Source: Mumia flava
GTDB lineage: Bacteria > Actinomycetota > Actinomycetes > Propionibacteriales > Nocardioidaceae
Assembly: GCF_002797495.1 (NCBI RefSeq)
Contig: NZ_PGEZ01000001.1
Coordinates: forward strand, 2,914,001-2,978,000
DNA length: 64,000 nucleotides
Direction of reading: 5' to 3'
Shown piece by piece: positions 8,359 to 17,000 of this stretch (the first letter of the stretch is position 1; each line of letters opens with the position of its first letter). The notes under the pieces are model-generated. The model was not told where the DNA came from, did not search any database, and saw only the letters and a list, made by a program, of their open reading frames with translations. The translations under genes and the position numbers were made by a program.

Positions 8359-9425
8359 GCCCACCCTCCCGACGTCGCGCGGGTCCGGCGGAGCAGCACG
8401 AAGAAGACGGGGCCGCCGATCAGGGACGTGAGCATGCCGATCGGCAGCTCGGCGAACGGGACGGCCGTGCGGGCGACCAGGTCGGCCGCCACGAGCAGGA
8501 CCGCGCCGCCCAGGGCGCTCGCGGGGAGCAGCAGCCGGTGGCCGGGCCCGACGACCATCCGCACGAGGTGCGGGACGACCAGGCCGACGAAGGCGATGAT
8601 CCCGCAGAACGCCACCGCGGCGGCGGTCAGCAGGGCGACCAGGGTGATGGAGACGATCCGCAGTCGCTCGACGTCGACGCCGAGGTGGCGGGCGGCGCGG
8701 TCGCCGAGGGCGAGCAGGTCGAGCTTGCGGCTGAGCAGCATCGCGACGCCGATCCCGACGACCGCGAACGGCAGGACGACGGCGACGTAGTCCCAGCGGG
8801 TGCCGTTGAGGCTGCCGAGCTGCCAGAACACGATCTCCTCGCGGGCCTGCGTGTCGGCGAGGAACATCAGCAGGGCGAGCAGCGCCCCGGCGACGGCGTT
8901 CACGGCGATCCCGGTGAGCACCAGGGTGACGACCTCCGTACGACCGCCGGCACGCGACAGTGCGTACACGAGCAGGGTGGTGACGAGGCCTCCGACGAAG
9001 GCGAGGGCGGGCACGGTCCAGGTGCCGAGCGCCGCCAGCCCGAAGACCATCGCGGTGGCGGCGGCGACGGCGGCGCCGGCGGAGACGCCGACGACACTGG
9101 GCTCGGCGAGCGGGTTGCCGAAGACGCCCTGCATCAGGGCGCCGGCCGTGGCGAGCGACGCACCGACGATCACGGCCATCACGACGCGCGGGAAGCGGAT
9201 GTTCCACAGCGCCGCGTCGCCCTCGGGGTGGGCCGGCATCGGCCCGGCGTCGATGCCGATGCGGTGCAGCACCGAGCCGACGACCTCGCTCGGGCTGATC
9301 GCGAGCTGACCTGTGCCCGCCGAGACGACGACCAGCGTGACGAGCGCGACGGAGAGGCCGCCGAAGAGCAGGACCGTGCCGCTGATGCGCGCCGTCGGTG
9401 TCGCGGCCGGGGCGCTCGTCGTCAC
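8355..9425 (-). CDS. hmuU: Heme ABC transporter permease
   Basis: 356-residue FecCD-family permease with about nine or ten membrane helices. Family marks include RFPRVVMAVIVGASLATAGA, the GNPLAEPSVVGVSAGA loop and, near the C-terminus, FCGIIAFVGLVVPHLVR, which contacts the ATPase. It forms the channel for heme crossing the cytoplasmic membrane. The GTG start overlaps the hmuT stop (GTGA). A longer frame upstream runs inside hmuT and is not used. Confidence 0.93.
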   Translation of the reverse strand: MTTSAPAATPTARISGTVLLFGGLSVALVTLVVVSAGTGQLAISPSEVVGSVLHRIGIDAGPMPAHPEGDAALWNIRFPRVVMAVIVGASLATAGALMQGVFGNPLAEPSVVGVSAGAAVAAATAMVFGLAALGTWTVPALAFVGGLVTTLLVYALSRAGGRTEVVTLVLTGIAVNAVAGALLALLMFLADTQAREEIVFWQLGSLNGTRWDYVAVVLPFAVVGIGVAMLLSRKLDLLALGDRAARHLGVDVERLRIVSITLVALLTAAAVAFCGIIAFVGLVVPHLVRMVVGPGHRLLLPASALGGAVLLVAADLVARTAVPFAELPIGMLTSLIGGPVFFVLLRRTRATSGGWA

Positions 9426-10537
9426 GACAGCGCCTCCGGGGCGTACAGCGCGACCGCCAGGGCGTTGATCACGTCGGCGCTGCGGGGGCCGAAGGACAGG
9501 ATCTGGCTGTCCGGGAGGGTGATGAAGCGGCGGTGCTGTCCGGCCGGGGTCTGCGCGAGCGCCGGGTAGCGGTCCAGCAGCCCGTCGACGCCGCCGGCCG
9601 AGTCCAGGCCCTTGCTCATCATCAGGATCGCGTCCGGCTGGGCGGCGAGGAGTCCCTCGTCGTTCAGGGGCTTCATCCCGTCCCAGCCGATCTCCCGGGC
9701 GACGTCGTACCCGCCGGCGGCGTCGATCAGCGCGTCCGCGCCGGACCCTTCGCCGAACATGTAGTAGACGCCGGACTGGCCCCGGACGTAGAGGAACACG
9801 GTCCGCAGCTGCTCCTGGACGGCAGCGGGGGTCGTGGCCTCGACCTGGGCCTCGACGTCGTCGATCGCAGCCTGGGTCCGCTTCGCGAGGGCGTCGCCGG
9901 CGTCCGGGACGCCGAGCGCTCCGGCGACCTGCCCGATCAGCTCGCTGACGTTGTCCAGGCTGCGTCCGCTCTCGACGACGACCACGGCCACGCCCGAGTC
10001 GCGCATCTGCTCGATCACGTCCCACGGGCCGAGCGACGTGTCGGTGAGGATCAGGTCGGGCTCGAGGTCGAGGATCGCCTCGCCGTTCAGCTCGTGACCG
10101 TTCTGGGTGACGAGCGGCAGGTCCACGGCCTGCTCGAACGTCGTCGAGACGTCCCGGCCGACGAGCAGGTCGCCGAGTCCGAGCTCGTAGACCGTCTGCG
10201 AGAGCGTGCCGTACTGGTCGAGCGCGAGCACCCGTCGGGCGGCGTCGACCTCGACCTTCGTCCCCTGCGCATCGGTGACGGTGGTCGGCAGGTCCTGCAC
10301 GGGGTCCTCGGTGACCGGCTCGGGGATCGCGTCCCCGAGATCCAGCTGGAGCTCCCCCTCGTACGCCTTCGCGTCGTCGGCGGGCGTCGCCTCCGCGAGG
10401 GCCGGGATGTCCGTGATCGTGCCGGACGCCTCCGCCTGCGGGCCCGGGGTGGCACAGCCGGCGAGGATCGCCACGAGGAGGGCGGGGAGCGCGACCGGGG
10501 TCCAGGTCCGGGAGAGCGAGGGGGGACGCCGCAGCAC
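9422..10537 (-). CDS. hmuT: Heme-binding lipoprotein of the Hmu ABC transporter
   Basis: 371-residue substrate-binding protein. The signal peptide ends in a lipobox (VAILAGC, Cys at about 27), so it is lipid-anchored outside the membrane. The body has the two-lobed periplasmic-binding fold of the iron/heme class: RRVLALDQYGTLSQTVYELG, then GHELNGEAILDLEPDLILTD and GVAVVVVESG. Like corynebacterial HmuT it begins with a long linker (about 60 residues) before the binding domain. It is first in the operon, with GGAG six bases before its GTG. The upstream region holds an iron-box-like site. Confidence 0.92.
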   Translation of the reverse strand: MLRRPPSLSRTWTPVALPALLVAILAGCATPGPQAEASGTITDIPALAEATPADDAKAYEGELQLDLGDAIPEPVTEDPVQDLPTTVTDAQGTKVEVDAARRVLALDQYGTLSQTVYELGLGDLLVGRDVSTTFEQAVDLPLVTQNGHELNGEAILDLEPDLILTDTSLGPWDVIEQMRDSGVAVVVVESGRSLDNVSELIGQVAGALGVPDAGDALAKRTQAAIDDVEAQVEATTPAAVQEQLRTVFLYVRGQSGVYYMFGEGSGADALIDAAGGYDVAREIGWDGMKPLNDEGLLAAQPDAILMMSKGLDSAGGVDGLLDRYPALAQTPAGQHRRFITLPDSQILSFGPRSADVINALAVALYAPEALS

Positions 10538-10582
10538 GGCTGCTCCGTTCTTCGCGATCCGAGGGCCCGAGAGGCGATCGCG

Positions 10583-10636
10583 ATAGGCAAGGCTTCAATA
10601 ACTGAGTGGAGGCTAACACAGGGTAGCCTTGCCTAT
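10583..10636. promoter_or_regulatory. Inverted pair of 12-bp sites with DtxR/IdeR-like iron box
   Basis: ATAGGCAAGGCT at 10583-10594 and its exact reverse complement AGCCTTGCCTAT at 10625-10636 form a perfect 12-base inverted repeat, 30 bases apart. The right arm is part of a 19-base stretch (10618-10636) that agrees at 13 of 19 positions with the palindromic DtxR/IdeR iron box TTAGGTTAGCCTAACCTAA. It lies 46-99 bases before the hmuT start, where an iron-dependent repressor would be expected to act. Confidence 0.65.
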
Positions 10637-10657
10637 GAACAGGGTGTCCGAATATTG

Positions 10658-10713
10658 TGACGTGATGTCAGAAGCATCCTGACGCTGTGTCATCATGACA
10701 TGACACGACGTCA
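10658..10713. promoter_or_regulatory. TGAC-N5-GTCA operator array upstream of heme oxygenase
   Basis: TGACGTGATGTCA (10658-10670) and TGACACGACGTCA (10701-10713) are two TGAC-N5-GTCA half-palindromes spaced 43 bases start to start, about four helical turns. Between and overlapping them is a perfect inverted repeat GTGTCAT-CATGAC-ATGACAC (10687-10706), which itself contains TGTCAT-C-ATGACA. This dense symmetry just before the hmuO start points to a dimeric regulator distinct from the iron-box protein. Confidence 0.55.
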
Positions 10714-10744
10714 GAACGCCACTACCGGCCTCGGAGGTACCCCC

Positions 10745-11383
10745 ATGACCACGACCGTCGCCCCCCTCTCTCTGTCCACGGCGATGCGCGAGGGCTCGGC
10801 AGCCGAGCACAAGTCCGCCGAGTCGTCGACCTTCATGGCGGACCTGCTCGCCGGCCGCTCCGACGTCGCCGCCTACGGGCGCTTCCTCCGCCAGCTCGCG
10901 CCGGTCTACGACGCGCTCGAGACCGTCGGGCGGTCGCTCGCGTCCGACCGCGTGGTCGCCGCGGTGCACGACCCCGCGCTGGACCGCCTCCCGTCGATCG
11001 AGTCCGACCTGAGGGCGATCGTCGGCGACGACTGGGCCGAGCGCGTCGGGATCGGTCCGGCCGCCCGGGCGTACGCCGACCGCGTCCTCGCCACGGCGGG
11101 CGACCCGGTGCCGTACCTCGCGCACCACTACACGCGCTACCTCGGCGACCTCTCGGGCGGGCAGGCGATCGGGCGGATCCTGCAGCGCGAGTACGGCGTC
11201 GGCGCGGACGGCACGTCGTTCTACGCCTTCGACGCCGTGCCGAAGCCGAAGCCGTACAAGGACGCCTACCGCGCGCGTCTCGACGGGCTGGGGCTGAGCG
11301 ACGGCGAGACCGCTCGGGTGGTCGACGAGGTGCGGGCCGCCTTCGCCTGCAACGAAGCGCTGTTCGCGGAGATGTCACGCTGA
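10745..11383 (+). CDS. hmuO: Heme oxygenase
   Basis: 212-residue cytoplasmic enzyme that opens heme to biliverdin, CO and free iron. The proximal His is in AAEHKSAES (about residue 20) and the distal helix is YLGDLSGGQAIGRILQREYG, the diagnostic flexible Gly-rich helix over the heme. YKDAYRARLD near the C-terminus is also family-typical. GGAGG lies 10 bases before the ATG at 10745; an in-frame ATG 45 bases upstream lacks such a site and falls in the operator. Divergent from the hmuTUV operon, so import and breakdown of heme can be regulated together. Confidence 0.95.
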   Translation: MTTTVAPLSLSTAMREGSAAEHKSAESSTFMADLLAGRSDVAAYGRFLRQLAPVYDALETVGRSLASDRVVAAVHDPALDRLPSIESDLRAIVGDDWAERVGIGPAARAYADRVLATAGDPVPYLAHHYTRYLGDLSGGQAIGRILQREYGVGADGTSFYAFDAVPKPKPYKDAYRARLDGLGLSDGETARVVDEVRAAFACNEALFAEMSR

Positions 11384-11398
11384 CCCCTCCCGCCTCTC

Positions 11399-11467
11399 CC
11401 GACCGCGATTCGTCGAGTTCCGGTCGGATCTGTGGCGTCGGTTCGCGCCGGAAGTCGGCAGATCGTG
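11399..11467. repeat. Palindromic intergenic element, copy A (decayed)
   Basis: Left arm CGCGATTCGTCGAGTTCCGG (11404-11423) pairs with the right arm at 11448-11467 at 15 of 20 positions. The left arm starts with the same CCGACCGCGATT block as copies at 12901, 13967 and 40931. It fills the gap between hmuO and lpdA. Confidence 0.6.
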
Positions 11468-11506
11468 GACGCGGCGCCCGAGCAGGTGACGTACGGGAGT
11501 GTGCGC

Positions 11507-11512
11507 GACAAT
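11507..11512 (+). promoter_or_regulatory. Likely -10 box for leaderless lpdA
   Basis: GACAAT lies seven bases before GTG 11520. The same GACAAT hexamer precedes the cofD start by six bases (minus strand, 51145-51150). The spacing would put the transcript 5' end on the GTG. Confidence 0.4.
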
Positions 11513-11519
11513 GGACGGC

Positions 11520-12893
11520 GTGAATCGCGTCGTCATCGTCGGTGGAGGTCCAGGTGGGTACGAGGCAGCGCTGGTCGCTGCGCAGCTCGGGGCGGAGGTC
11601 ACGGTCGTCGAGCGCGACGGCCTCGGCGGCTCCACCGTCCTGACCGACTGCGTCCCCTCGAAGACGCTGATCGCCACCTCCGACCTGATGACCGAGGTCT
11701 CGGCCGCGTCCGAGCTCGGGATCCGCGGCGTCGGGGACGAGACGGTCGACCTGCATCAGGTCAACGACCGGGTGAAGCGGCTCGCGCTCGCGCAGTCCGA
11801 CGACATCCGCCGCCGCCTGGAGCGGGAGAACGTCCAGATGATCTCCGGGACCGGGCGGCTGGACGGCCCGGAGACCGTGCTGGTCACGCGCGACGACGGC
11901 GGCACGGAGGAGCTTCGCAGCCCGGTCGTGCTGCTCGCGACCGGCGCACACCCGCGGATCGTGCCGAGCGCGGTGCCGGACGGCGAGCGGATCCTGACCT
12001 GGGAGCAGGTCTACGACCTCGACGAGCTGCCGGAGCACCTGATCGTCGTCGGGTCGGGCGTCACCGGTGCGGAGTTCGCCGGCGCGTACAAGGCGCTGGG
12101 CTGCGAGGTGACCCTGGTCTCGAGCCGGGACCGCGTGCTCCCCGGCGAGGACCCCGACGCGGCCGTGGTGCTCGAGGAGGTCTTCACCCGGCGCGGCATG
12201 AACGTCCTGTCGCGCTCGCGGATGGCTTCGGTCGCGCGCAAGGGCGACACCGTGCTCGTCACGCTCACCGACGGCCGTACGGTCGAGGGCTCGCACTGCC
12301 TGCTCGCGCTCGGCTCGATCCCGAACAGCGACGGGCTCGGGCTCGACTCGGCCGGGGTGGAGACCGACGACGGCGGGTTCGTGTCGGTCGACCGGGTCTC
12401 GCGGACGAGCGCCCGCGGGGTGTACGCGGCCGGCGACGTCACCGGCGTCCTGATGCTCGCGTCCGTCGCGGCGATGCAGGGGCGGATCGCGATGGCGCAC
12501 GCGCTCGGCGACGCCGTCCAGCCGCTGCGGTTGTGGCAGGTCGTGAGCAACGTCTTCACCGCGCCGGAGATCGCGACCGTCGGGGTCAGCCAGAAGATGG
12601 TCGACGCCGGGGAGGTCGACGCCGAGGTCCTGACCCTGCGGCTCTCGGGGAACCCCCGCGCGAAGATGGAGGGCGTCCGCGACGGATTCGTCAAGCTGTT
12701 CTGCCGACCCGGGGGTGGTGCGGTCATCGGCGGCGTGGTGGTCGCGCCCCGCGCCAGCGAGCTGATCCACGCGGTCTCGCTCGCCGTCTCCTGCGGACTC
12801 TCCACCGACCAGCTCGCGAACACCTTCACCGTCTATCCGTCGATGAGCGGATCGACCGCCGAGGCCGCACGCCGCCTCCACCAGCGCCGCTGA
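11520..12893 (+). CDS. lpdA: LpdA-like NAD(P)H:quinone/flavoprotein reductase
   Basis: 457-residue FAD-dependent pyridine nucleotide-disulfide oxidoreductase homologue. The FAD-binding Rossmann loop is VVIVGGGPGGYEAA at the N-terminus, and the NAD-binding loop is IVVGSGVTGAEFAGA in the middle. The usual CxxxxC redox pair of lipoamide dehydrogenase is broken: only the second Cys (about residue 44, TDCVPSK) is present and the first is Thr39. Loss of the disulfide is the feature of mycobacterial LpdA, which reduces quinones rather than lipoamide. GTG 11520 is chosen over ATG 11511 because of GACAAT upstream and the usual N-terminus; either is possible. Confidence 0.85.
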   Translation: MNRVVIVGGGPGGYEAALVAAQLGAEVTVVERDGLGGSTVLTDCVPSKTLIATSDLMTEVSAASELGIRGVGDETVDLHQVNDRVKRLALAQSDDIRRRLERENVQMISGTGRLDGPETVLVTRDDGGTEELRSPVVLLATGAHPRIVPSAVPDGERILTWEQVYDLDELPEHLIVVGSGVTGAEFAGAYKALGCEVTLVSSRDRVLPGEDPDAAVVLEEVFTRRGMNVLSRSRMASVARKGDTVLVTLTDGRTVEGSHCLLALGSIPNSDGLGLDSAGVETDDGGFVSVDRVSRTSARGVYAAGDVTGVLMLASVAAMQGRIAMAHALGDAVQPLRLWQVVSNVFTAPEIATVGVSQKMVDAGEVDAEVLTLRLSGNPRAKMEGVRDGFVKLFCRPGGGAVIGGVVVAPRASELIHAVSLAVSCGLSTDQLANTFTVYPSMSGSTAEAARRLHQRR

Positions 12894-12900
12894 CGCGTCC

Positions 12901-12969
12901 CGACCGCGATTTGTCGAGTTGCGGCGCGATCCCACCGCCGGATTGACGTCGCAAGTCGACGAATCGGGG
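12901..12969. repeat. Palindromic intergenic element, copy B
   Basis: Left arm CGCGATTTGTCGAGTTGCGG (12905-12924) lies in a 33-base block (12901-12933) identical to 13967-13999 in copy C. The right arm at 12945-12969 pairs imperfectly with the left (about 17 of 20 in the core). It sits between the convergent ends of lpdA and the DUF559 gene and ends 10 bases before the DUF559 stop, so it could also act as a two-way terminator. Confidence 0.85.
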
Positions 12970-12979
12970 AGGAGCGCGG

Positions 12980-13897
12980 TCAGTCGAACCAACGGGACCA
13001 CGTGGCGTTGAAGTGTGGCGGCTCGCCCGAGTATCCGTGGTCGCGCAGGGCCTGGAACACGCGCCACACGATCGCCCGCTTCGTCGCGAGATCGGTGTCG
13101 TAGACCACGATCACGGTCCAGCCGAGCTTCTCGAGCGCCTCGCGCCGGTCCCGATCGCGGGCCCGCTGGTGCTTCGACCGTTCGTGCCACACGCCGTCGT
13201 ACTCGACGATGACGCGGTAGTCCTCGTACACGAGGTCGCACCGGGCGACGAACAGGCCGGCCCGATCGAACAGCCTGGGGTTGCAGTCGGGCTCCGGTAG
13301 GCGAGCGAACACGAGAGCCAGCCGTACGAGCGTCTCCATCGGCGACTCGACGCGCTCGCGGACGAACGCGAAGGCGCGGCGGGCCCGCAGGACGCCGTCG
13401 AGGTGGCACTGCTGGAGGTACGCCGCGAGCTGCGCCCTCGTCGTGTGCTCGCGATGGATCAGGGACTCCGCCGCCTGGACCAGCTCGATCGTGTTCAGAA
13501 TCGTCGCACAGTCGACGTACGTACGGTTGGGGCCGGTGCACGCGATCGCATCGCGGACGTACGGGTGGAGCCGACCGCGCCGACGGTGAAGACGGAGCTC
13601 GGGTCGGAGCACGTGCTGGGTGGTGTTCGTCGAGAAGTGCAGCGGGTGGAGGCGGCGCAGCTCGAGCCCCCACAGTCGCAGCGCCGAGAGGTGGCTCGCG
13701 ACGGCGTCTTCGGGGAGGGTGCGGAGCGCGGCGCGCAGCCACGTCGTGAGCGTGAGCGGGGTGTCCGCGACGACGTAGACGCCGCGAAGCAGCCGTCGAA
13801 ACCGTCGGGTCCTCAGATGATGGCGCTCGACACCGTACGGGGATGCGTCGGCGAGCGTGAACGGCCGTCCTCGGAGCGCGGGCGGGATCGAGTCCAT
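12980..13897 (-). CDS. Winged-helix plus DUF559 (Vsr-like) nuclease-family protein
   Basis: 305-residue protein of a family common in actinobacteria. Residues about 10-45 (FTLADASPYGV to LLRGVYVV) resemble the AbiEi-type winged helix. The C-terminal half is a DUF559/Vsr-like PD-(D/E)xK fold: SPMET (Glu188), ARCDLVY (Asp221), VIVEYDG (Glu232, Asp234), His238, then RDRRREALEKLGWTVIVV-like helix and strand. The acidic residues are intact, so nuclease activity is plausible but unproven. No toxin or methylase partner is adjacent. It is bracketed within 10 and 69 bases by palindromes B and C, which suggests the protein and palindromes form one unit; this is inference. Confidence 0.8.
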   Translation of the reverse strand: MDSIPPALRGRPFTLADASPYGVERHHLRTRRFRRLLRGVYVVADTPLTLTTWLRAALRTLPEDAVASHLSALRLWGLELRRLHPLHFSTNTTQHVLRPELRLHRRRGRLHPYVRDAIACTGPNRTYVDCATILNTIELVQAAESLIHREHTTRAQLAAYLQQCHLDGVLRARRAFAFVRERVESPMETLVRLALVFARLPEPDCNPRLFDRAGLFVARCDLVYEDYRVIVEYDGVWHERSKHQRARDRDRREALEKLGWTVIVVYDTDLATKRAIVWRVFQALRDHGYSGEPPHFNATWSRWFD

Positions 13898-13966
13898 CCC
13901 GACAGCCTGGTCCGTATGAGTCGTCCCGTGAGCGGTGCTCGATCAGGCTGTGGACAAGGCCCCGAG

Positions 13967-14038
13967 CGACCGCGATTTGTCGAGTTGCGGCGCGATCCCG
14001 CTATTGGATTCGCGCCGCAACTCGACAAATCGCGGTCG
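13967..14038. repeat. Palindromic intergenic element, copy C (perfect 29-bp arms)
   Basis: A perfect 29-base inverted repeat: left arm 13967-13995, right arm 14010-14038, loop of 14 bases. The core of the left arm is CGCGATTTGTCGAGTTGCGG. It lies between the start of the DUF559 gene and the stop of pyc, six bases from that stop. As RNA or single-stranded DNA it would make a very stable hairpin. Confidence 0.95.
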
Positions 14039-14043
14039 GTGGG

Positions 14044-17000
14044 TCAGCCCAGGACGAGGAGCAGGTCGCCGCCCTCGGACTGGTGGGGGGCGTCGATCAC
14101 GAGCCGGGCGACCGTGCCGCCGACCGGGGCGGTGATCGCAGCCTCCATCTTCATCGCCTCGATCGTCGCCACCACCTGACCGGGCTCGACGACGTCCCCG
14201 ACACCGACCGCCGGCGTCACGACTCCCGCGAACGGCACGGCGACGTGCATCGGGTCGGACGCGTCGGCCTTCTCCGCGCTCGCCACGTCGCTCGCGATCG
14301 AGCGGTCCCGCACCGTCACCGGACGCAGCTGGCCGTTGAGCGTGCACAGGACGTTGCGCAGCCCGCGGGCGTCGGCGTCGCTGATCGCCTCGAGCCCGAG
14401 GATCAGCGTCACGCCCTCCTCGAGCCGTACCTCGACGTCCTCGCCCGCCCGCAGGCCGTACCAGTACGAGGCGGTCGGCAGGACCGAGACGTCGCCGTAC
14501 TCGCTGCGCGCCTTCTCGAAGTCGCTCGTCGGGCCGGGGAACAGCAGACGGTTGAGCGTGCGGCGAGGATCCGCAGCCAGGCCCTCGCGATCGGCCGGCT
14601 CCAGGGCGGTCTCACCCGGCTTCACCGTCCGCCCCTCGAGTGCCCGCGTCCGGAACGGCTCCGGCCACCCGCCCGGCGGGTCGCCGAGCTCGCCCGCGAG
14701 GAAGCCGATCACGGAGTCCGGGATGTCGTAGGTGCTCGGGTTCTCCGCGAAGTCGCGCGGGTCCGCCCCGACCGCGACCAGGTGCAGCGCGAGGTCGCCG
14801 ACGACCTTCGAGGACGGTGTCACCTTGACGATGTCCCCGAGGATGTCGTTCGCGGCGGCGTACATGTCCTCGATCTGCTCGAAGGAGTCGCCGAGGCCGA
14901 GCGCGATCGCTTGCTGCCGCAGGTTCGACAGCTGCCCGCCGGGGATCTCGTGGCGGTAGACGCGCCCGGTCGGGGACGGCAGCCCGGCCTCGAACGGCGC
15001 GTAGACCTTGCGCACCGCCTCCCAGTACGGCTCGAGGTCGTTGACCGCGCGCAGCGACAGGCCGGTCGTACGGTCGGTGTGGTCCGTGCTCGCGACCAGC
15101 GCCGACATCGGCGGCTGCGAGGTCGTGCCGGACATCGACGCGGCCGCGGTGTCGACCGCGTCCACCCCGGCGTCGATCGCCGCCATCAGCGTCGCGAGCT
15201 GACCGCCGGGCGTGTCGTGGGTGTGCAGGTGGACCGGCAGGTCGAACCGCTCCCGCAGCGCCGTGACGAGCCGGCGGGCGGCGGGGGCGCGCAGCAGCCC
15301 GGCCATGTCCTTGATCGCGAGCACGTGCGCACCGGCATCGACGATCCGCTCGGCGAGCCCGAGGTAGTAGTCGAGCGTGTAGACCCGCTCGTCGGGGTCC
15401 ATCAGGTCGCCGGTGTAGCAGAGCGCGACCTCGGCGACGGCCGTCCCGGTCGCCCGTACGGCCTCGATCGCCGGACGCATCTGCTCGACGTCGTTGAGCG
15501 CGTCGAAGATCCGGAACACGTCGATCCCGGTGGCGGCAGCCTCGGCGACGAACGCGTCGGTGACCTCGGTCGGGTACGGGGTGTAGCCGACGGTGTTGCG
15601 CCCGCGCAGCAGCATCTGGAGGCAGACGTTCGGGACCGCCTCGCGCAGCGCCGCGAGCCGCTGCCACGGGTCCTCGGACAGGAAGCGCAGCGCCACGTCG
15701 TACGTCGCGCCGCCCCAGGCCTCGATCGACCACAGCTCGGGCGTGGTCCGCGCGACGACGGGCGCGGCGGCCATCAGGTCGTACGAGCGCACGCGGGTCG
15801 CGAGCAGGGACTGGTGGGCGTCGCGGAACGTCGTGTCGGTCACCGCGACCTGTGTCTGGGCGCGCAGCCGCCGCGCGAACTCCTCCGGCCCGACCTCCAG
15901 CAGCAGCTGCCGCGACCCGGACGGCGCCGGCACCGACAGGTCGACGGGCGGGAGCTTGGTCCGCGGGTCGACGAGGTCCGGCGCGGCTCCGTGCGGGCGG
16001 TTGACCGTCACGTCGGCGAGGTAGCTGAGCAGCTTCGTGCCGCGGTCGGCCGACGGCTGCTGGTCGGGCAGCTCGGGGTGGTCGTCGATGAACGAGGTGG
16101 TCACGCCGCCCGCGACGAAGTCGGAGTTGCCCAGCACGGCGGAGAGGAACGCGAGGTTGGTCGTCACGCCCCGGATCCGGAACTCCGCCACCGCACGCCG
16201 GGCCCGCTCGACCGCAGCGGAGAAGTCGCGGCCGCGGCAGGTCAGCTTGGTGAGCAGCGAGTCGAAGTACGCGCTGACCTCGGCCCCGGCGTACGTCGTG
16301 CCGCCGTCGAGCCGCACGCCCGCGCCGCCGGGGGAGCGGTACGTGGTGATCCGGCCGGTGTCGGGCCGGAAGCCGTTGGCCGGGTCCTCGGTCGTGATCC
16401 GGCACTGCATCGCCGCCCCACGCACCGTGATCGAGTCCTGGGTCAGGCCGAGGTCGGCCAGCGTCTCGCCGGAGGCGATCCGCATCTGCGCCTGGACCAG
16501 GTCGACGTCGGTGACCTCCTCGGTCACGGTGTGCTCGACCTGGATCCGCGGGTTCATCTCGATGAAGACGTACGACCCGTCGGGCCCCAGCAGGAACTCG
16601 ACCGTGCCCGCGCACGTGTAGCCGATCGACTGCGCGAACCGCACGGCGTCGGCGCACATCCGCTCCCGGACCTCGGGGTCGAGCCGCGGGGCGGGCGCGA
16701 TCTCGATCACCTTCTGGTGGCGCCGCTGGACCGAGCAGTCCCGCTCGTACAGGTGCACGACCTCGCCGGTCGCGTCGGCGAGCACCTGCACCTCGATGTG
16801 GCGCGGGTCGACGACGGCCTGCTCGATGAAGCACGTCGGGTCGCCGAACGCGCCCTCGGCCTCGCGCATCGCGGTCTCGACCGCGTCGCGCAGGTGCGCC
16901 GGGTCGTCGACGCGACGCATCCCACGGCCGCCGCCACCGGCGACGGCCTTGACGAACAGGGGATACGGGAGGGCGTCGGCGGCCGCGACGAGCTCGTCGG

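Noticed and set aside
10700-10744. Upstream ATG for heme oxygenase
   Set aside because: It lies within the palindromic operator and lacks a ribosome site; ATG 10745 follows GGAGG.
12980-13897. Type IV toxin-antitoxin (AbiEi) system
   Set aside because: Only the winged-helix part is AbiEi-like; no AbiEii-type nucleotidyltransferase partner is adjacent, and the C-terminal half is a DUF559 fold.
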